From CAYXDR01 sp046498185 (lineage in GTDB: Bacteria > Desulfobacterota > DSM-4660 > Desulfatiglandales > Desulfatiglandaceae), in contig JAWOBE010000020.1 in the NCBI GenBank assembly GCA_046498185.1, positions 1 to 17,151 on the forward strand: DNA of 17,151 bases. The letters are read 5' to 3'. Numbering within the stretch: the stretch's first letter is position 1; each line of letters opens with the position of its first letter. Of the stretch, positions 1 to 8,220 are shown piece by piece. Below the pieces are notes generated by a model that was given only the letters and a program-made list of their open reading frames with translations, had not been told where the DNA came from and searched no databases. Both the position numbers and the translations under genes were made by a program.

Positions 1-2163
1 CGGGTCGGTTTTATAAAGGACCAGCGCGTGCTCAAGAGGTACAAAGTGCGCCAGTTCCGGGATGAAGTCGCGGCGGTTGCGGCCGTCAGCCCGGAGATAG
101 CGACGGAGGCCCTTGGATTGATCGATGTCGAGTATGAAGAGTTGCCGGCCGTGTTCGATCCCTTCGAGGCCATGAAACGGGATGCGCCGTTGATACACGA
201 AGTGGACGCAAGGGGGAAGCCCGTCAGAAGCAACGTGCTGCCCCTGCCGTGGCGTTTCAAGGAAGGGGATATAGAAGGTGCCAGGGAAAAGTCCGTTTAT
301 GTGACGACAGACAGGGTCAGCACCACTTGGGTGAATCAGTGCTGCATGGGAACGAGCGGATGTGTCGCCGAATTTGACAGCAACAAAAATCTTACGCTGT
401 GGAATCAAACGAATGTGATTTTCGGCGATAAGGGTCGGATAACCGAGTATTTCCAGCATATCGGGCTGGGAGGTAAGAAAATCCGGATAATAAACCCTAT
501 TGTTGGGGGAAGCTTCGGGACGAAACTCGATACTGACATCTACGAGTTCATCTGCATCCAGCTCGCTCTGGCAACAGGGAAACCAGTGAAGATTCAGTTT
601 ACCAGGGAAGAGGAGTTCATGGCTCTGCCTCCGAGGCAGCCTGCGGTGTTTAACATAGAGCAGGGCTGCGACCGGGATGGCAGGCTGACTTTCAGGAAGG
701 TGGAAGCCGTGCTGGACAACGGGGCTTATACGTCCTGGGGGGCCACGACGCCTTCGGTGATGATGATGCCGATGTCTTCGCTGTATCGTGTTCCGAACGT
801 TTCGTTCGAGGCGACCTGCGTTTACACCAACAACATATACTGCCAGGCGATGCGGGGATATGGAAATCCACAGGCCAGCTTCGCGGTGGAAACTTCCATG
901 GACAGCCTGGCCGAAGCCGCGGGTATCGACCCGGCGGAATTTCGGATGATCAACCGGAACCTTCCCGGGGAAATCACGCCGATGAGGCTCAAGATTACCT
1001 CCTGCGGCCTCGAGGAGTGCATAGAGTCGGTTCGTTCGAAGCTGGACTGGAACAGCAAGCACGGCAAACGCAACGGCCGCGGAGTCGGCATGGCGTCATT
1101 GATCCATGTGGCAGGGGGGGCAAGAGTGTATAAGTCGGATGGCCACGGGATCATGATTAAAGTCGATGATGAAGGTTGCGTCGATGTGCTTGAAAGCGGC
1201 ACCGATCAGGGACAGGGGTCTCCAACGGTGATCAGTCAGATGGTTGCGGAGGCCCTGGGGTTGCATGCCGAAGACGTGCGGGTGATATTCGGGGATACCG
1301 CACTTTCCCTGTGGGACGCCGGAACACACGCGAGCCGGCATACATTCATGGCCGGGAAAGCGGCGTTGATAGCATGTGCCGATGCCAAAAGGCAGATGCG
1401 GGAAATCGCGGTTGAACAGATTCCAAAGCTTGTCAACCGCCGTATCAAAAGTCAGAAAAGAAAAGATCCTTCCTTCGTTCCTCCGGATCTGGATTGGAGC
1501 CTCGTTGCGGATCCCGAGGCGATGGATATCCGGGACGGTATTATTTTTCCGAAAAGCCAGCCAGACCACCCGGTTTTCCGGATGGACGTCCGCAATGTTT
1601 TAAAAGCCGGGCTTCATGTGGGTACGGGCGAAAGCAAAGTCGTCATGGCTGAAGCTTTCTATGACCCGCCGACCGAAATGCTTGACCGTGAGATGAAAGG
1701 GAACCTTTCATGCTCCTATGCATTCGGGACCACCGGCGCAGAGGTGGAAGTGGACCGGGAAACGGGGCGGGTCAAGATATTGAACCTGGTGGCGGCGCAT
1801 GATGTGGGCCGCGCGATTAATCCCTGCCTGCTGCTGGGGCAGGTTTACGGCGCCGTATACACAGGTGTGGGTTATGCCTTGACGGAAGAGATCAAGACGG
1901 TGAGAGGGCGCGTGATGAACGGCAATTTCCGCGACTACCAGATTCTAACCGCTAAGGACGTATTTCCGATCGAACCGGTGATCGTCGAAACCGACGACGA
2001 AGCGGGTCCTTTCGGTGCAAAAGGCGTCGGGGAGCCCGGCCTGGTGCCGACCGCCCCTGCGATAGCCAATGCAATATACGACGCCATAGGTGTCAGAATC
2101 AAGGACCTGCCCATCACTCCGGAAAAGGTGCTGGCTGCAATTAATGAAAGAGATGAATGTTGA
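1..2163 (+). CDS. Xanthine dehydrogenase-family molybdopterin-binding subunit (5' partial)
   Basis: This is the large, molybdopterin-binding subunit of a xanthine dehydrogenase/aldehyde oxidoreductase-type hydroxylase. Such enzymes add a water-derived oxygen to a carbon of an N-heterocycle or aldehyde, or in 4-hydroxybenzoyl-CoA reductase remove a hydroxyl. The frame is open to base 1 and already reads family sequence there, so the N-terminus lies upstream; the GTG at 28 is internal. Visible motifs are GGSFGTK (505-525), RGYGNPQ (853-873), GQG in DQGQGSPT (about 1207-1227), ASRHT (about 1330) and KGVGEPG near the C-terminus, whose Glu (codon 2032-2034) is the expected catalytic base. The 720 residues seen approach full family length. 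The FAD and [2Fe-2S] subunits are not in the window and may lie upstream. The next gene, hyuA, follows 45 bases later. The family is clear; the substrate cannot be read from sequence. Confidence 0.93.
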   Translation, partial: RVGFIKDQRVLKRYKVRQFRDEVAAVAAVSPEIATEALGLIDVEYEELPAVFDPFEAMKRDAPLIHEVDARGKPVRSNVLPLPWRFKEGDIEGAREKSVYVTTDRVSTTWVNQCCMGTSGCVAEFDSNKNLTLWNQTNVIFGDKGRITEYFQHIGLGGKKIRIINPIVGGSFGTKLDTDIYEFICIQLALATGKPVKIQFTREEEFMALPPRQPAVFNIEQGCDRDGRLTFRKVEAVLDNGAYTSWGATTPSVMMMPMSSLYRVPNVSFEATCVYTNNIYCQAMRGYGNPQASFAVETSMDSLAEAAGIDPAEFRMINRNLPGEITPMRLKITSCGLEECIESVRSKLDWNSKHGKRNGRGVGMASLIHVAGGARVYKSDGHGIMIKVDDEGCVDVLESGTDQGQGSPTVISQMVAEALGLHAEDVRVIFGDTALSLWDAGTHASRHTFMAGKAALIACADAKRQMREIAVEQIPKLVNRRIKSQKRKDPSFVPPDLDWSLVADPEAMDIRDGIIFPKSQPDHPVFRMDVRNVLKAGLHVGTGESKVVMAEAFYDPPTEMLDREMKGNLSCSYAFGTTGAEVEVDRETGRVKILNLVAAHDVGRAINPCLLLGQVYGAVYTGVGYALTEEIKTVRGRVMNGNFRDYQILTAKDVFPIEPVIVETDDEAGPFGAKGVGEPGLVPTAPAIANAIYDAIGVRIKDLPITPEKVLAAINERDEC

Positions 2164-2208
2164 CGGGTCAAGGATTTTACCGTCCGCACTCTGAACCTGG
2201 AGGAACAA

Positions 2209-4296
2209 ATGGATAGATTTTTCCGCCTCGGCTGCGATATCGGAGGTACCTTCACCGATTTTGTATTATTGAACGATACGACCGGTGAAATTGTCATCAA
2301 CAAATGTCTGACGACTCCGGGGGATCCCTCCGACGCCGTGGAGCAGGGTATCCGGGAGTTGAAATCCGGATGTGAGGACTTCATCGATTCTCTTGACGAA
2401 GTGATCCACGGTACGACACTTGTGATCAACTCTATCATCGAACGCAAAGGAGCCAGGACCGGGCTCATTACGACCAAGGGGTTCAGGGACGTGCTGGAAC
2501 TCGGCCGGGAGATCCGCTATGCTCCCTACGACGTATTCGCAGAGTTCCCGGTCCCTCTGGTACCGAGACGGTTCCGCATGGAGGTGGACGAAAGGATAAG
2601 AAGCGATGGCAGTATACTCGTGCCGCTCGACACGTCCGGGGCCCGTGATGTGATCCGGCGTCTTCTTGGCATGGGAGTGGAATCGATGGCCGTGTGCCTG
2701 CTCAATTCTTTTGAAAATCCTATCCATGAATTAAAGATAAAGGAGCTTATCGCCGAGGAAGCCCCCGATATTCCGGTGTCGATCTCCTATGAAGTCCTGC
2801 CCCAGATCAGGGAATACGAGCGCACGAGCACCACGGTCGCCAACGCTTATGTGAAGCCGCTGACCGGCAGGTACCTGGCGAGGCTTTCCGCGCGCCTCGA
2901 GGGGATGGGAAGCACCGGGAAGCTTTTCATCATGCTTTCAAGCGGTGGGATAACATCGGTTGAAACCGCGGCCGAGTTTCCTGTTCGGATCATAGAATCC
3001 GGTCCCACGGCGGCTGTCATATCCGGGGAGTATTACGGAAAACTGTTCGGAATTCCGGATATTTTCTGCTTCGATATGGGGGGAACCACGGCCAAATCAT
3101 GCCTGATTCAACGAGGCTCTGCGGGCGTTGTTCCGACCTTCGAGGTGGGCAGGGTGCAGCGTTTCATGAAGGGAAGCGGGCTAACGATACAGGTGCCGGT
3201 GGTGGATTTGATGGAAATCGGCGCCGGCGGAGGTAGCATTGCCAAAGTGAGCAGGTTGGGTACCCTGCAGGTGGGCCCTGAAAGCTCGAGTGCCGATCCC
3301 GGCCCGATCTGCTACGGCCGAGGAGGAAAGCAGCCGGGGGTGACCGACGCAGACCTTCTGCTGGGCTACCTGGACCCCGAATATTTCCTTGGCGGAGAGA
3401 TGAAGCTCGACCCGGAATCGGCCCGTATTGGTATCGAGGAAACAATAGCGAAGCCTCTATCAGTACCTTTCATCCAGGCGGTATGGGGTATACACGATCT
3501 GATAAACGAGACCATGGCGGCTGCAGCCAAAACTCATATTGCCGAAAAAGGCGGTAATCCGAAAGTAGTCACCGTCATTGCGTTTGGAGGGGCCGGTCCG
3601 GTCCATGCCTACGGCCTGACGAAAAAGTTGGGCGCTCCACGCTTTATAGTTCCTCCGAACGCCGGGGTGGGCTCTGCGCTGGGTTTTTTTACCGCTCCGC
3701 GGGCGTTCGATCTTGTCCGCAGCCACAAAGCTCCGCTGATGACGGCTGATTTCGCGGAGATCGAAAAGATTTTCGAGGCCATGGAAGCCGAAGGAACCAA
3801 GACTCTTTCAGCAGGGGGTATAGAGGGGAATGTCTGTTTCGAGCGCTCGGTGGATGTGAGATTCGTCGGGCAGGGAAGCGAAACGAACATCCCGGTGCCG
3901 GAAAGCGATTTTACCGAAACCGATCCTGTTACGATCCGTGCCCGATTCGACGAAATATACGAGAAACTCTACGGCCGTACTTACCCGGAGTCGCCGGTTG
4001 AGTTCATAAATTTCCGGGTCAGGGCGAGCCTGCCGAAACGACTCCTGGAGTTGCCGAAGAAAAAAAATACCGGCCTGTCTGTTGGAGAAGCCGTTAAAGG
4101 AGAGCGGAAGGCTTACTGCCCGCTTGAAGGTGATTTCATCGGCTACACTGTATATGACCGTTACAAGCTGGGGCCGGGAGCCGAGTTTCACGGGCCGGCC
4201 ATCATTGAAGAACGCGAATCGACGGTGATCGTTGGAGCCGACGCGGCGGCATCGGTGGATGAATATGGATTTGTTTGGGTGGAACTGGGCGTCTGA
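2209..4296 (+). CDS. hyuA: Hydantoinase/oxoprolinase family subunit A (HyuA-like)
   Basis: This is the ATP-binding subunit of the N-methylhydantoinase/5-oxoprolinase/acetone-acetophenone carboxylase family. These enzymes spend ATP to open a cyclic amide or to activate a ketone enolate for carboxylation. The 695-residue length is normal. The N-terminal actin-like fold shows DIGGTFTDF (residues 10-18), the second nucleotide-binding segment shows FDMGGTTAK (288-296), followed by EIGAGGGS (336-343), ADPGPICYGRGG and FGGAGPVHAYG (459-469). The start follows a GGAGG box at 2199-2203. The gene sits between a molybdenum hydroxylase and hyuB, 32 bases from the latter, which fits an AB complex acting right after ring hydroxylation. 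An analogous hydantoinase-like enzyme opens the oxindole lactam in anaerobic indoleacetate degradation; applying that role here is inference. A ketone carboxylase subunit is the alternative. Confidence 0.93.
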   Translation: MDRFFRLGCDIGGTFTDFVLLNDTTGEIVINKCLTTPGDPSDAVEQGIRELKSGCEDFIDSLDEVIHGTTLVINSIIERKGARTGLITTKGFRDVLELGREIRYAPYDVFAEFPVPLVPRRFRMEVDERIRSDGSILVPLDTSGARDVIRRLLGMGVESMAVCLLNSFENPIHELKIKELIAEEAPDIPVSISYEVLPQIREYERTSTTVANAYVKPLTGRYLARLSARLEGMGSTGKLFIMLSSGGITSVETAAEFPVRIIESGPTAAVISGEYYGKLFGIPDIFCFDMGGTTAKSCLIQRGSAGVVPTFEVGRVQRFMKGSGLTIQVPVVDLMEIGAGGGSIAKVSRLGTLQVGPESSSADPGPICYGRGGKQPGVTDADLLLGYLDPEYFLGGEMKLDPESARIGIEETIAKPLSVPFIQAVWGIHDLINETMAAAAKTHIAEKGGNPKVVTVIAFGGAGPVHAYGLTKKLGAPRFIVPPNAGVGSALGFFTAPRAFDLVRSHKAPLMTADFAEIEKIFEAMEAEGTKTLSAGGIEGNVCFERSVDVRFVGQGSETNIPVPESDFTETDPVTIRARFDEIYEKLYGRTYPESPVEFINFRVRASLPKRLLELPKKKNTGLSVGEAVKGERKAYCPLEGDFIGYTVYDRYKLGPGAEFHGPAIIEERESTVIVGADAAASVDEYGFVWVELGV

Positions 4297-4317
4297 AACA
4301 GGTGCCGGAAATCATTA

Positions 4318-4323
4318 GGGAGG
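4318..4323 (+). promoter_or_regulatory. Ribosome binding site that sets the hyuB start
   Basis: GGGAGG lies five bases before the ATG at 4329. It favours that start over an in-frame ATG at 4275, which lies inside the end of hyuA and would add 18 residues unlike the family N-terminus. Confidence 0.7.
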
Positions 4324-4328
4324 AAGAA

Positions 4329-5993
4329 ATGGCGGATAAATTCGATCCGATAACTCTGGAGATCCTCTGGCGGAGGTTGATTTCCATCGTCGATGAAGCT
4401 GATGGTGCCGTGGCCCGGACTGCTTTTTCGAGCCTTCTGCGCGACGCTCACGACTATACGTGTATGTTCACGGACCGGACCGGCAGGGAACTTGCGCAGG
4501 GCACGTTCGCCACCCCCGGACAGTCGGGGGCCATGGCTCTGGGAATCAAGCGCCTGGCGGCCGGGATGCCGGCCGGGAGTCTGCATCCCGGCGATGTGTT
4601 TATTACCAACGATCCATGGGCACTCGCCGGACATTTGAACGACGTGTGTGTTATGAGTCCGATATTTTATCGGGGTGAGGTGGCGGCATACACCGCGTGT
4701 GTGTTTCATCACAGTGATATCGGCGGTAGAGTGTCTTCGGATAATCAGGACGTGTTCGAGGACGGCCTTTTTATTCCGCTGGTGAAGCTCTATGACGCCG
4801 GCGTGCCCGACCAGGCTGTATTCGATATGATCCGGTGGAACGTGCGCACTCCCGATGAAGTGATCGGGGATATACGCTCCCAGATAGCCGCGAACCATGT
4901 GTGCTCGGAAAAAGTCGTACAGATGCTTACGGAGTATAATATGGAAAACCTGGACGCGCTCGCCGATGAGATCATTTCTCGGACCGAGGCCAGCATGCGT
5001 GGTGCTATCGAAGCGGTGCCGGACGGCGTCTACCGTGCCGAGGGCGTCATCGAGCAGATGGAAGGTAAGGATGATGTTGTGATCAAGGCGGCCGTGAATG
5101 TGGATGGGAGCGACATCGTGGTGGACCTGGACGGCTCTTCTCCACAGGTGGACTGGGGAGGGAACGTCGTTCTTAATTTTTCATATGCATATGTCTTTAT
5201 GGCCATCAAGAGCATGTTTGATCCGGAGATCCCGAACAATGACGGATGTGCGGCGCCGATAACCCTAAAGGCTCCCGAAGGTTCGGTTGTGAATTGCCGT
5301 TTCCCCGCCGCTGTGGCGGCCAGGATGCAGATCGGTCATTTTTTGACCGAGATACTTTATCGAGCGATGGCCGATGCGATGCCCGATCGCGTGATAGCGG
5401 CAAGCGGAGGCACCCCGGCGACCATGAACGTTTTTTACGGCAGGCGCGGTGACGGAACGCCGTGGCACAGCGTGATCATAAGAGGGGGCGGTATGGGCGC
5501 AGGCTCCACCAACGACGGTTACTACGACTATATATTTCCCGCAAACGGCGCTAATACCCCGGTGGAGATCTTTGAGAGCGACACTCCGCTGATCGTCGAA
5601 AAGCGAGAATTGATTCCGGACTCGGGCGGCCCGGGAAAAATGAAGGGCGGACTAGGGCGGCGCGTTGTTTTCCGGGTGCCGGACGACGAATACGCACCGT
5701 TCCCGCCGGTGAATCTGGGGATACAGTCCGGCCGGTTCCGCTACCCGCCGGAGGGCCTCTTTGGAGGTAAACCGGGGGCAAAGGCACGGTTCACCATTAA
5801 TGGAAAACAGGGTAATCCCTACGGTCTTACGAGGCTTGCGCCCGGTGATGTGGTTGTCATGGATGCTGCAGGAGGCGGCGGCTACGGTGATCCGCGCGAG
5901 AGGGACAGAGAAATGCTTGCCGAGGACGTGCTGCAGGGTTATGTGACCGTTGAAGGCGCTGCCCGTGATTACGGGGTCGATATCGAACGTTGA
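4329..5993 (+). CDS. hyuB: Hydantoinase B/oxoprolinase family subunit (HyuB-like)
   Basis: This is the partner subunit of HyuA, 554 residues from the ATG at 4329. HyuB-type subunits carry the substrate-transforming half of ATP-dependent hydantoinases, oxoprolinases and acetone/acetophenone carboxylases. The N-terminus reads DPITLEILWRRL, the usual family opening, followed by ITNDPW, GHLNDV and HHSDIGGR (residues 127-134), all hallmark segments, and GGGGYGDPRER near the C-terminus, also typical. No frameshift or missing block is visible. HyuA and HyuB are separate proteins here, not a single-chain 5-oxoprolinase, and no small third subunit of the acetone carboxylase type follows, which slightly favours a hydantoinase- or acetophenone carboxylase-like role. 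The preceding molybdenum hydroxylase suggests a lactam substrate, but that is inferred from context only. Confidence 0.93.
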   Translation: MADKFDPITLEILWRRLISIVDEADGAVARTAFSSLLRDAHDYTCMFTDRTGRELAQGTFATPGQSGAMALGIKRLAAGMPAGSLHPGDVFITNDPWALAGHLNDVCVMSPIFYRGEVAAYTACVFHHSDIGGRVSSDNQDVFEDGLFIPLVKLYDAGVPDQAVFDMIRWNVRTPDEVIGDIRSQIAANHVCSEKVVQMLTEYNMENLDALADEIISRTEASMRGAIEAVPDGVYRAEGVIEQMEGKDDVVIKAAVNVDGSDIVVDLDGSSPQVDWGGNVVLNFSYAYVFMAIKSMFDPEIPNNDGCAAPITLKAPEGSVVNCRFPAAVAARMQIGHFLTEILYRAMADAMPDRVIAASGGTPATMNVFYGRRGDGTPWHSVIIRGGGMGAGSTNDGYYDYIFPANGANTPVEIFESDTPLIVEKRELIPDSGGPGKMKGGLGRRVVFRVPDDEYAPFPPVNLGIQSGRFRYPPEGLFGGKPGAKARFTINGKQGNPYGLTRLAPGDVVVMDAAGGGGYGDPRERDREMLAEDVLQGYVTVEGAARDYGVDIER

Positions 5994-6002
5994 GCCTGAA
6001 CT

Positions 6003-6036
6003 TTTTCGACCCCGATACCGATCCCGACGCCGATAA
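6003..6036 (+). repeat. Interspersed C/G-rich hexamer repeat, copy A
   Basis: This 34-base element has an A/T-rich head (TTTTCGACCCCGAT) followed by a 6-base periodic run built on CCGAT/CCGAC units. It fills the gap between hyuB and the next gene. A copy at 11940-11967 has the same first and last 14 bases but lacks one 6-base unit (ACCGAT). A third copy lies inverted at 11890-11911, where 22 bases match 6012-6033 exactly. It is too short and too close to downstream starts to be a gene. Function unknown. Confidence 0.75.
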
Positions 6037-6080
6037 CAAAATGGCAATCCTTTCATCCCCGGTAGATGGGTTTTGGAAAA

Positions 6081-6085
6081 GGGAG
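6081..6085 (+). promoter_or_regulatory. Ribosome binding site that sets the 6094 start
   Basis: GGGAG lies eight bases before the ATG at 6094. A TTG at 6073 in the same frame would add seven residues but would place this box inside the gene, so 6094 is preferred. Confidence 0.65.
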
Positions 6086-6093
6086 ACAAAAAC

Positions 6094-8118
6094 ATGAATC
6101 AGAGAGAAAAACTTTATCCGAAGTTCATGAATCCCCTGTTGCACAAGATTTCGCGGCCCATGCCCGAAGAACTTGCGGTTATCGGCGCAGGCACTATAGG
6201 TCCGGACATCGGCTACTATCTAAAGAGTGCACTTCCCGGCAGCACGCTTTATCTGGTGGATGTGGCCGAGGAGCCCTTGAAGAAGGCCGAAAATCGTCTG
6301 GAGGGGTATATCCGGAAGGCCGTGGATCGCGGAAAAATGAGCAAAGACCAAGCCGGGGCCGTGAGGGAAGGCATAATTTACACCACCGAATACCGGCGGA
6401 TAGCCGATTGCGGTTTGGTGATCGAGGCCGCCACAGAAAACATCCCGCTGAAAAGAAGCATCTTCGAACAGGTGGAGGAGATCGTTGAATCGGACGCGAT
6501 TATTACTTCCAACACGAGTTCGATTCCGGCGGACCGTATTTTCTCCGCGATGAAGCGGCCCGGGCGCAGCACGGTCACCCATTTTTTCGCACCTGCCTGG
6601 CGCAGCCTGCCTGTGGAAATTATCAGGTGGGACGGGGCGGACCAGGAAATGCTCGACTATCTGTGCCGTTTTTTTGCGGCCACCGGCAAAGCGCCGATAA
6701 TGACCGGGAATGCAGTCTGCTTCATGCTTGACCGAATATTCGATAACTGGTGCAACGAGGCCGCGTTTCTACTTGATCGGGCCACGGCGTCGGTAGTGGA
6801 TAAGACGGCGGAGGCGTTCGTGTTTGCAGGCCCGTTTTTCGTGTTGAACATGGCCAACGGCAACCCCATTATCATCGAGACCAACACCCTGCAGATGGAG
6901 GAAGGTGATCATTACAGACCTGCTGAAATCCTTCGTTCGGTGGAAAGGTGGAAAACCCACCGGCCCGGCGCCCATGTGGAGGTTCCGGAGGCTTTGAGCG
7001 CGGCGGTGAGGGATCGGCTTCTCGGCATTCTTTTTTCCCAGGCCTTCGATATCGTAGACAGGGGGATCGGCCTTGCGGAGGATCTGAATTTCGGCTGTGA
7101 AGCTGCGCTGGGTTTCAGAGCGGGACCGTTTGACGTCATGAGGCAGTTGGGGGAAAGCGAAACCCTACGGATAATGGAGAGGTTTGAATCCGATCGGCCG
7201 GGTTTTCCGAAGCCCTCGAGGCCTGTTTCCGAATACCTGGATTTCAGGCGTTTCGTGCTCGCGGATCGGGTCGATGATGTGGTGGTTTTGACGATTCGCA
7301 GACCCCAGGCTATGAATGCACTGAACGACGAGGTCAATGATGAAATCCTTGCGGTGCTGGAGTCTTTTTCGGCCGATCCCTCCGTAAAGGGCTTTGTGAT
7401 CACCGGCTATGGGCTTTCCGCCTTTTGTGCAGGGGCCGACATAGGGCGTTTCCCGTCCATGTTGGGAGATGCGGCGGCATCCGCGGACTATGCGAGGGCT
7501 TGCGCCAGGGTTCAGCGGTTTATCGACAACAGCGAAAAACCGGTGGTCGCCGCGGTGAACGGCGTTGCACTCGGTGGCGGGCTTGAGCTGGCGATTCGGT
7601 GCCACGGAATCGTTGCTGTTTCCGGTGCGAGGTTCCAGTTCCCGGAAATCACATTGGGGATACTTCCAGGGATCGGGGGGTGCGCCGTGCCTTACAGGAA
7701 ATGGCCGGAGGGCGCTTCGGTATTTCATCGAATGCTTACGGCGGGGAAATCCCTTTCGGCCGAGGAAGCGCGGAAGATAGGAATGGTGGAATCCGTGGCG
7801 GATTCTTTCGACGGTTTGATCGCCGAAGCTGTTAAAGACGTCGATCGTCTTGAAGGGAATATAAGGCGAATAACCGATCGTCCGGTGGAGATCCCAGCGG
7901 TTGAGGTTCCGGAGGAGCCGAAGGCCGGGGGGCTTGTATTGAGCCGGGAGGCCGTTGAGATCGTCAGGGAAACGATTGAGGCGTGTGCTTCTGCGGGGTC
8001 TTTTGAAGAGTCGCTGGAGGCCGGTTACAGGGGATTCGGGAAAATTGCGTGCACCGAAGCCGCCGCGGAAGGTATAGAGGCGTTTCTCGAGAAACGAAGG
8101 CCGGAATACAAAAAGTAG
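6094..8118 (+). CDS. 3-hydroxyacyl-CoA dehydrogenase/enoyl-CoA hydratase fusion
   Basis: A bifunctional beta-oxidation-type protein of 674 residues. The dehydrogenase comes first and the crotonase second, the reverse of FadB/FadJ. The NAD-binding fold has GAGTIG (31-36); the dehydrogenase motifs are NTSS (140-143) and HFFAP (163-167), with the expected His163/Glu175 pair twelve residues apart. Two C-terminal dehydrogenase repeats follow (GPF at 246-248 and 344-346). The crotonase part, from about residue 385, has FCAGADI (444-450) for the oxyanion hole, GGGLELA with Glu498, and FPEIT with Glu518. Both catalytic glutamates of hydratases are therefore present, correctly 20 apart. Two dehydrogenase positions are unusual: the HFFNP asparagine is Ala166, and the NR asparagine of the GFxxNR motif is Asp213 in CFMLDR. 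It would hydrate and oxidise a CoA-thioester intermediate in the cytoplasm. Family certain; an atypical substrate is inferred. Confidence 0.92.
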   Translation: MNQREKLYPKFMNPLLHKISRPMPEELAVIGAGTIGPDIGYYLKSALPGSTLYLVDVAEEPLKKAENRLEGYIRKAVDRGKMSKDQAGAVREGIIYTTEYRRIADCGLVIEAATENIPLKRSIFEQVEEIVESDAIITSNTSSIPADRIFSAMKRPGRSTVTHFFAPAWRSLPVEIIRWDGADQEMLDYLCRFFAATGKAPIMTGNAVCFMLDRIFDNWCNEAAFLLDRATASVVDKTAEAFVFAGPFFVLNMANGNPIIIETNTLQMEEGDHYRPAEILRSVERWKTHRPGAHVEVPEALSAAVRDRLLGILFSQAFDIVDRGIGLAEDLNFGCEAALGFRAGPFDVMRQLGESETLRIMERFESDRPGFPKPSRPVSEYLDFRRFVLADRVDDVVVLTIRRPQAMNALNDEVNDEILAVLESFSADPSVKGFVITGYGLSAFCAGADIGRFPSMLGDAAASADYARACARVQRFIDNSEKPVVAAVNGVALGGGLELAIRCHGIVAVSGARFQFPEITLGILPGIGGCAVPYRKWPEGASVFHRMLTAGKSLSAEEARKIGMVESVADSFDGLIAEAVKDVDRLEGNIRRITDRPVEIPAVEVPEEPKAGGLVLSREAVEIVRETIEACASAGSFEESLEAGYRGFGKIACTEAAAEGIEAFLEKRRPEYKK

Positions 8119-8220
8119 CGATGGAAAGGTCGGTTTTATGGCCGATAAGGCGGGGTTGATACTTTTTACGAAACCGTCATTATTTGAATTGAAAAGTGAA
8201 ACTGCAAGGAGGAAGAACGG

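Noticed and set aside
28..2163. GTG at 28 as true start of the first gene
   Set aside because: The frame is open to base 1 and codes for family-like sequence before 28; no ribosome box is visible. The gene is cut by the window edge.
4275..4328. Upstream ATG at 4275 as the hyuB start
   Set aside because: It lies in the end of hyuA, lacks a ribosome box and adds residues unlike the family; the ATG at 4329 has GGGAGG at the right distance.
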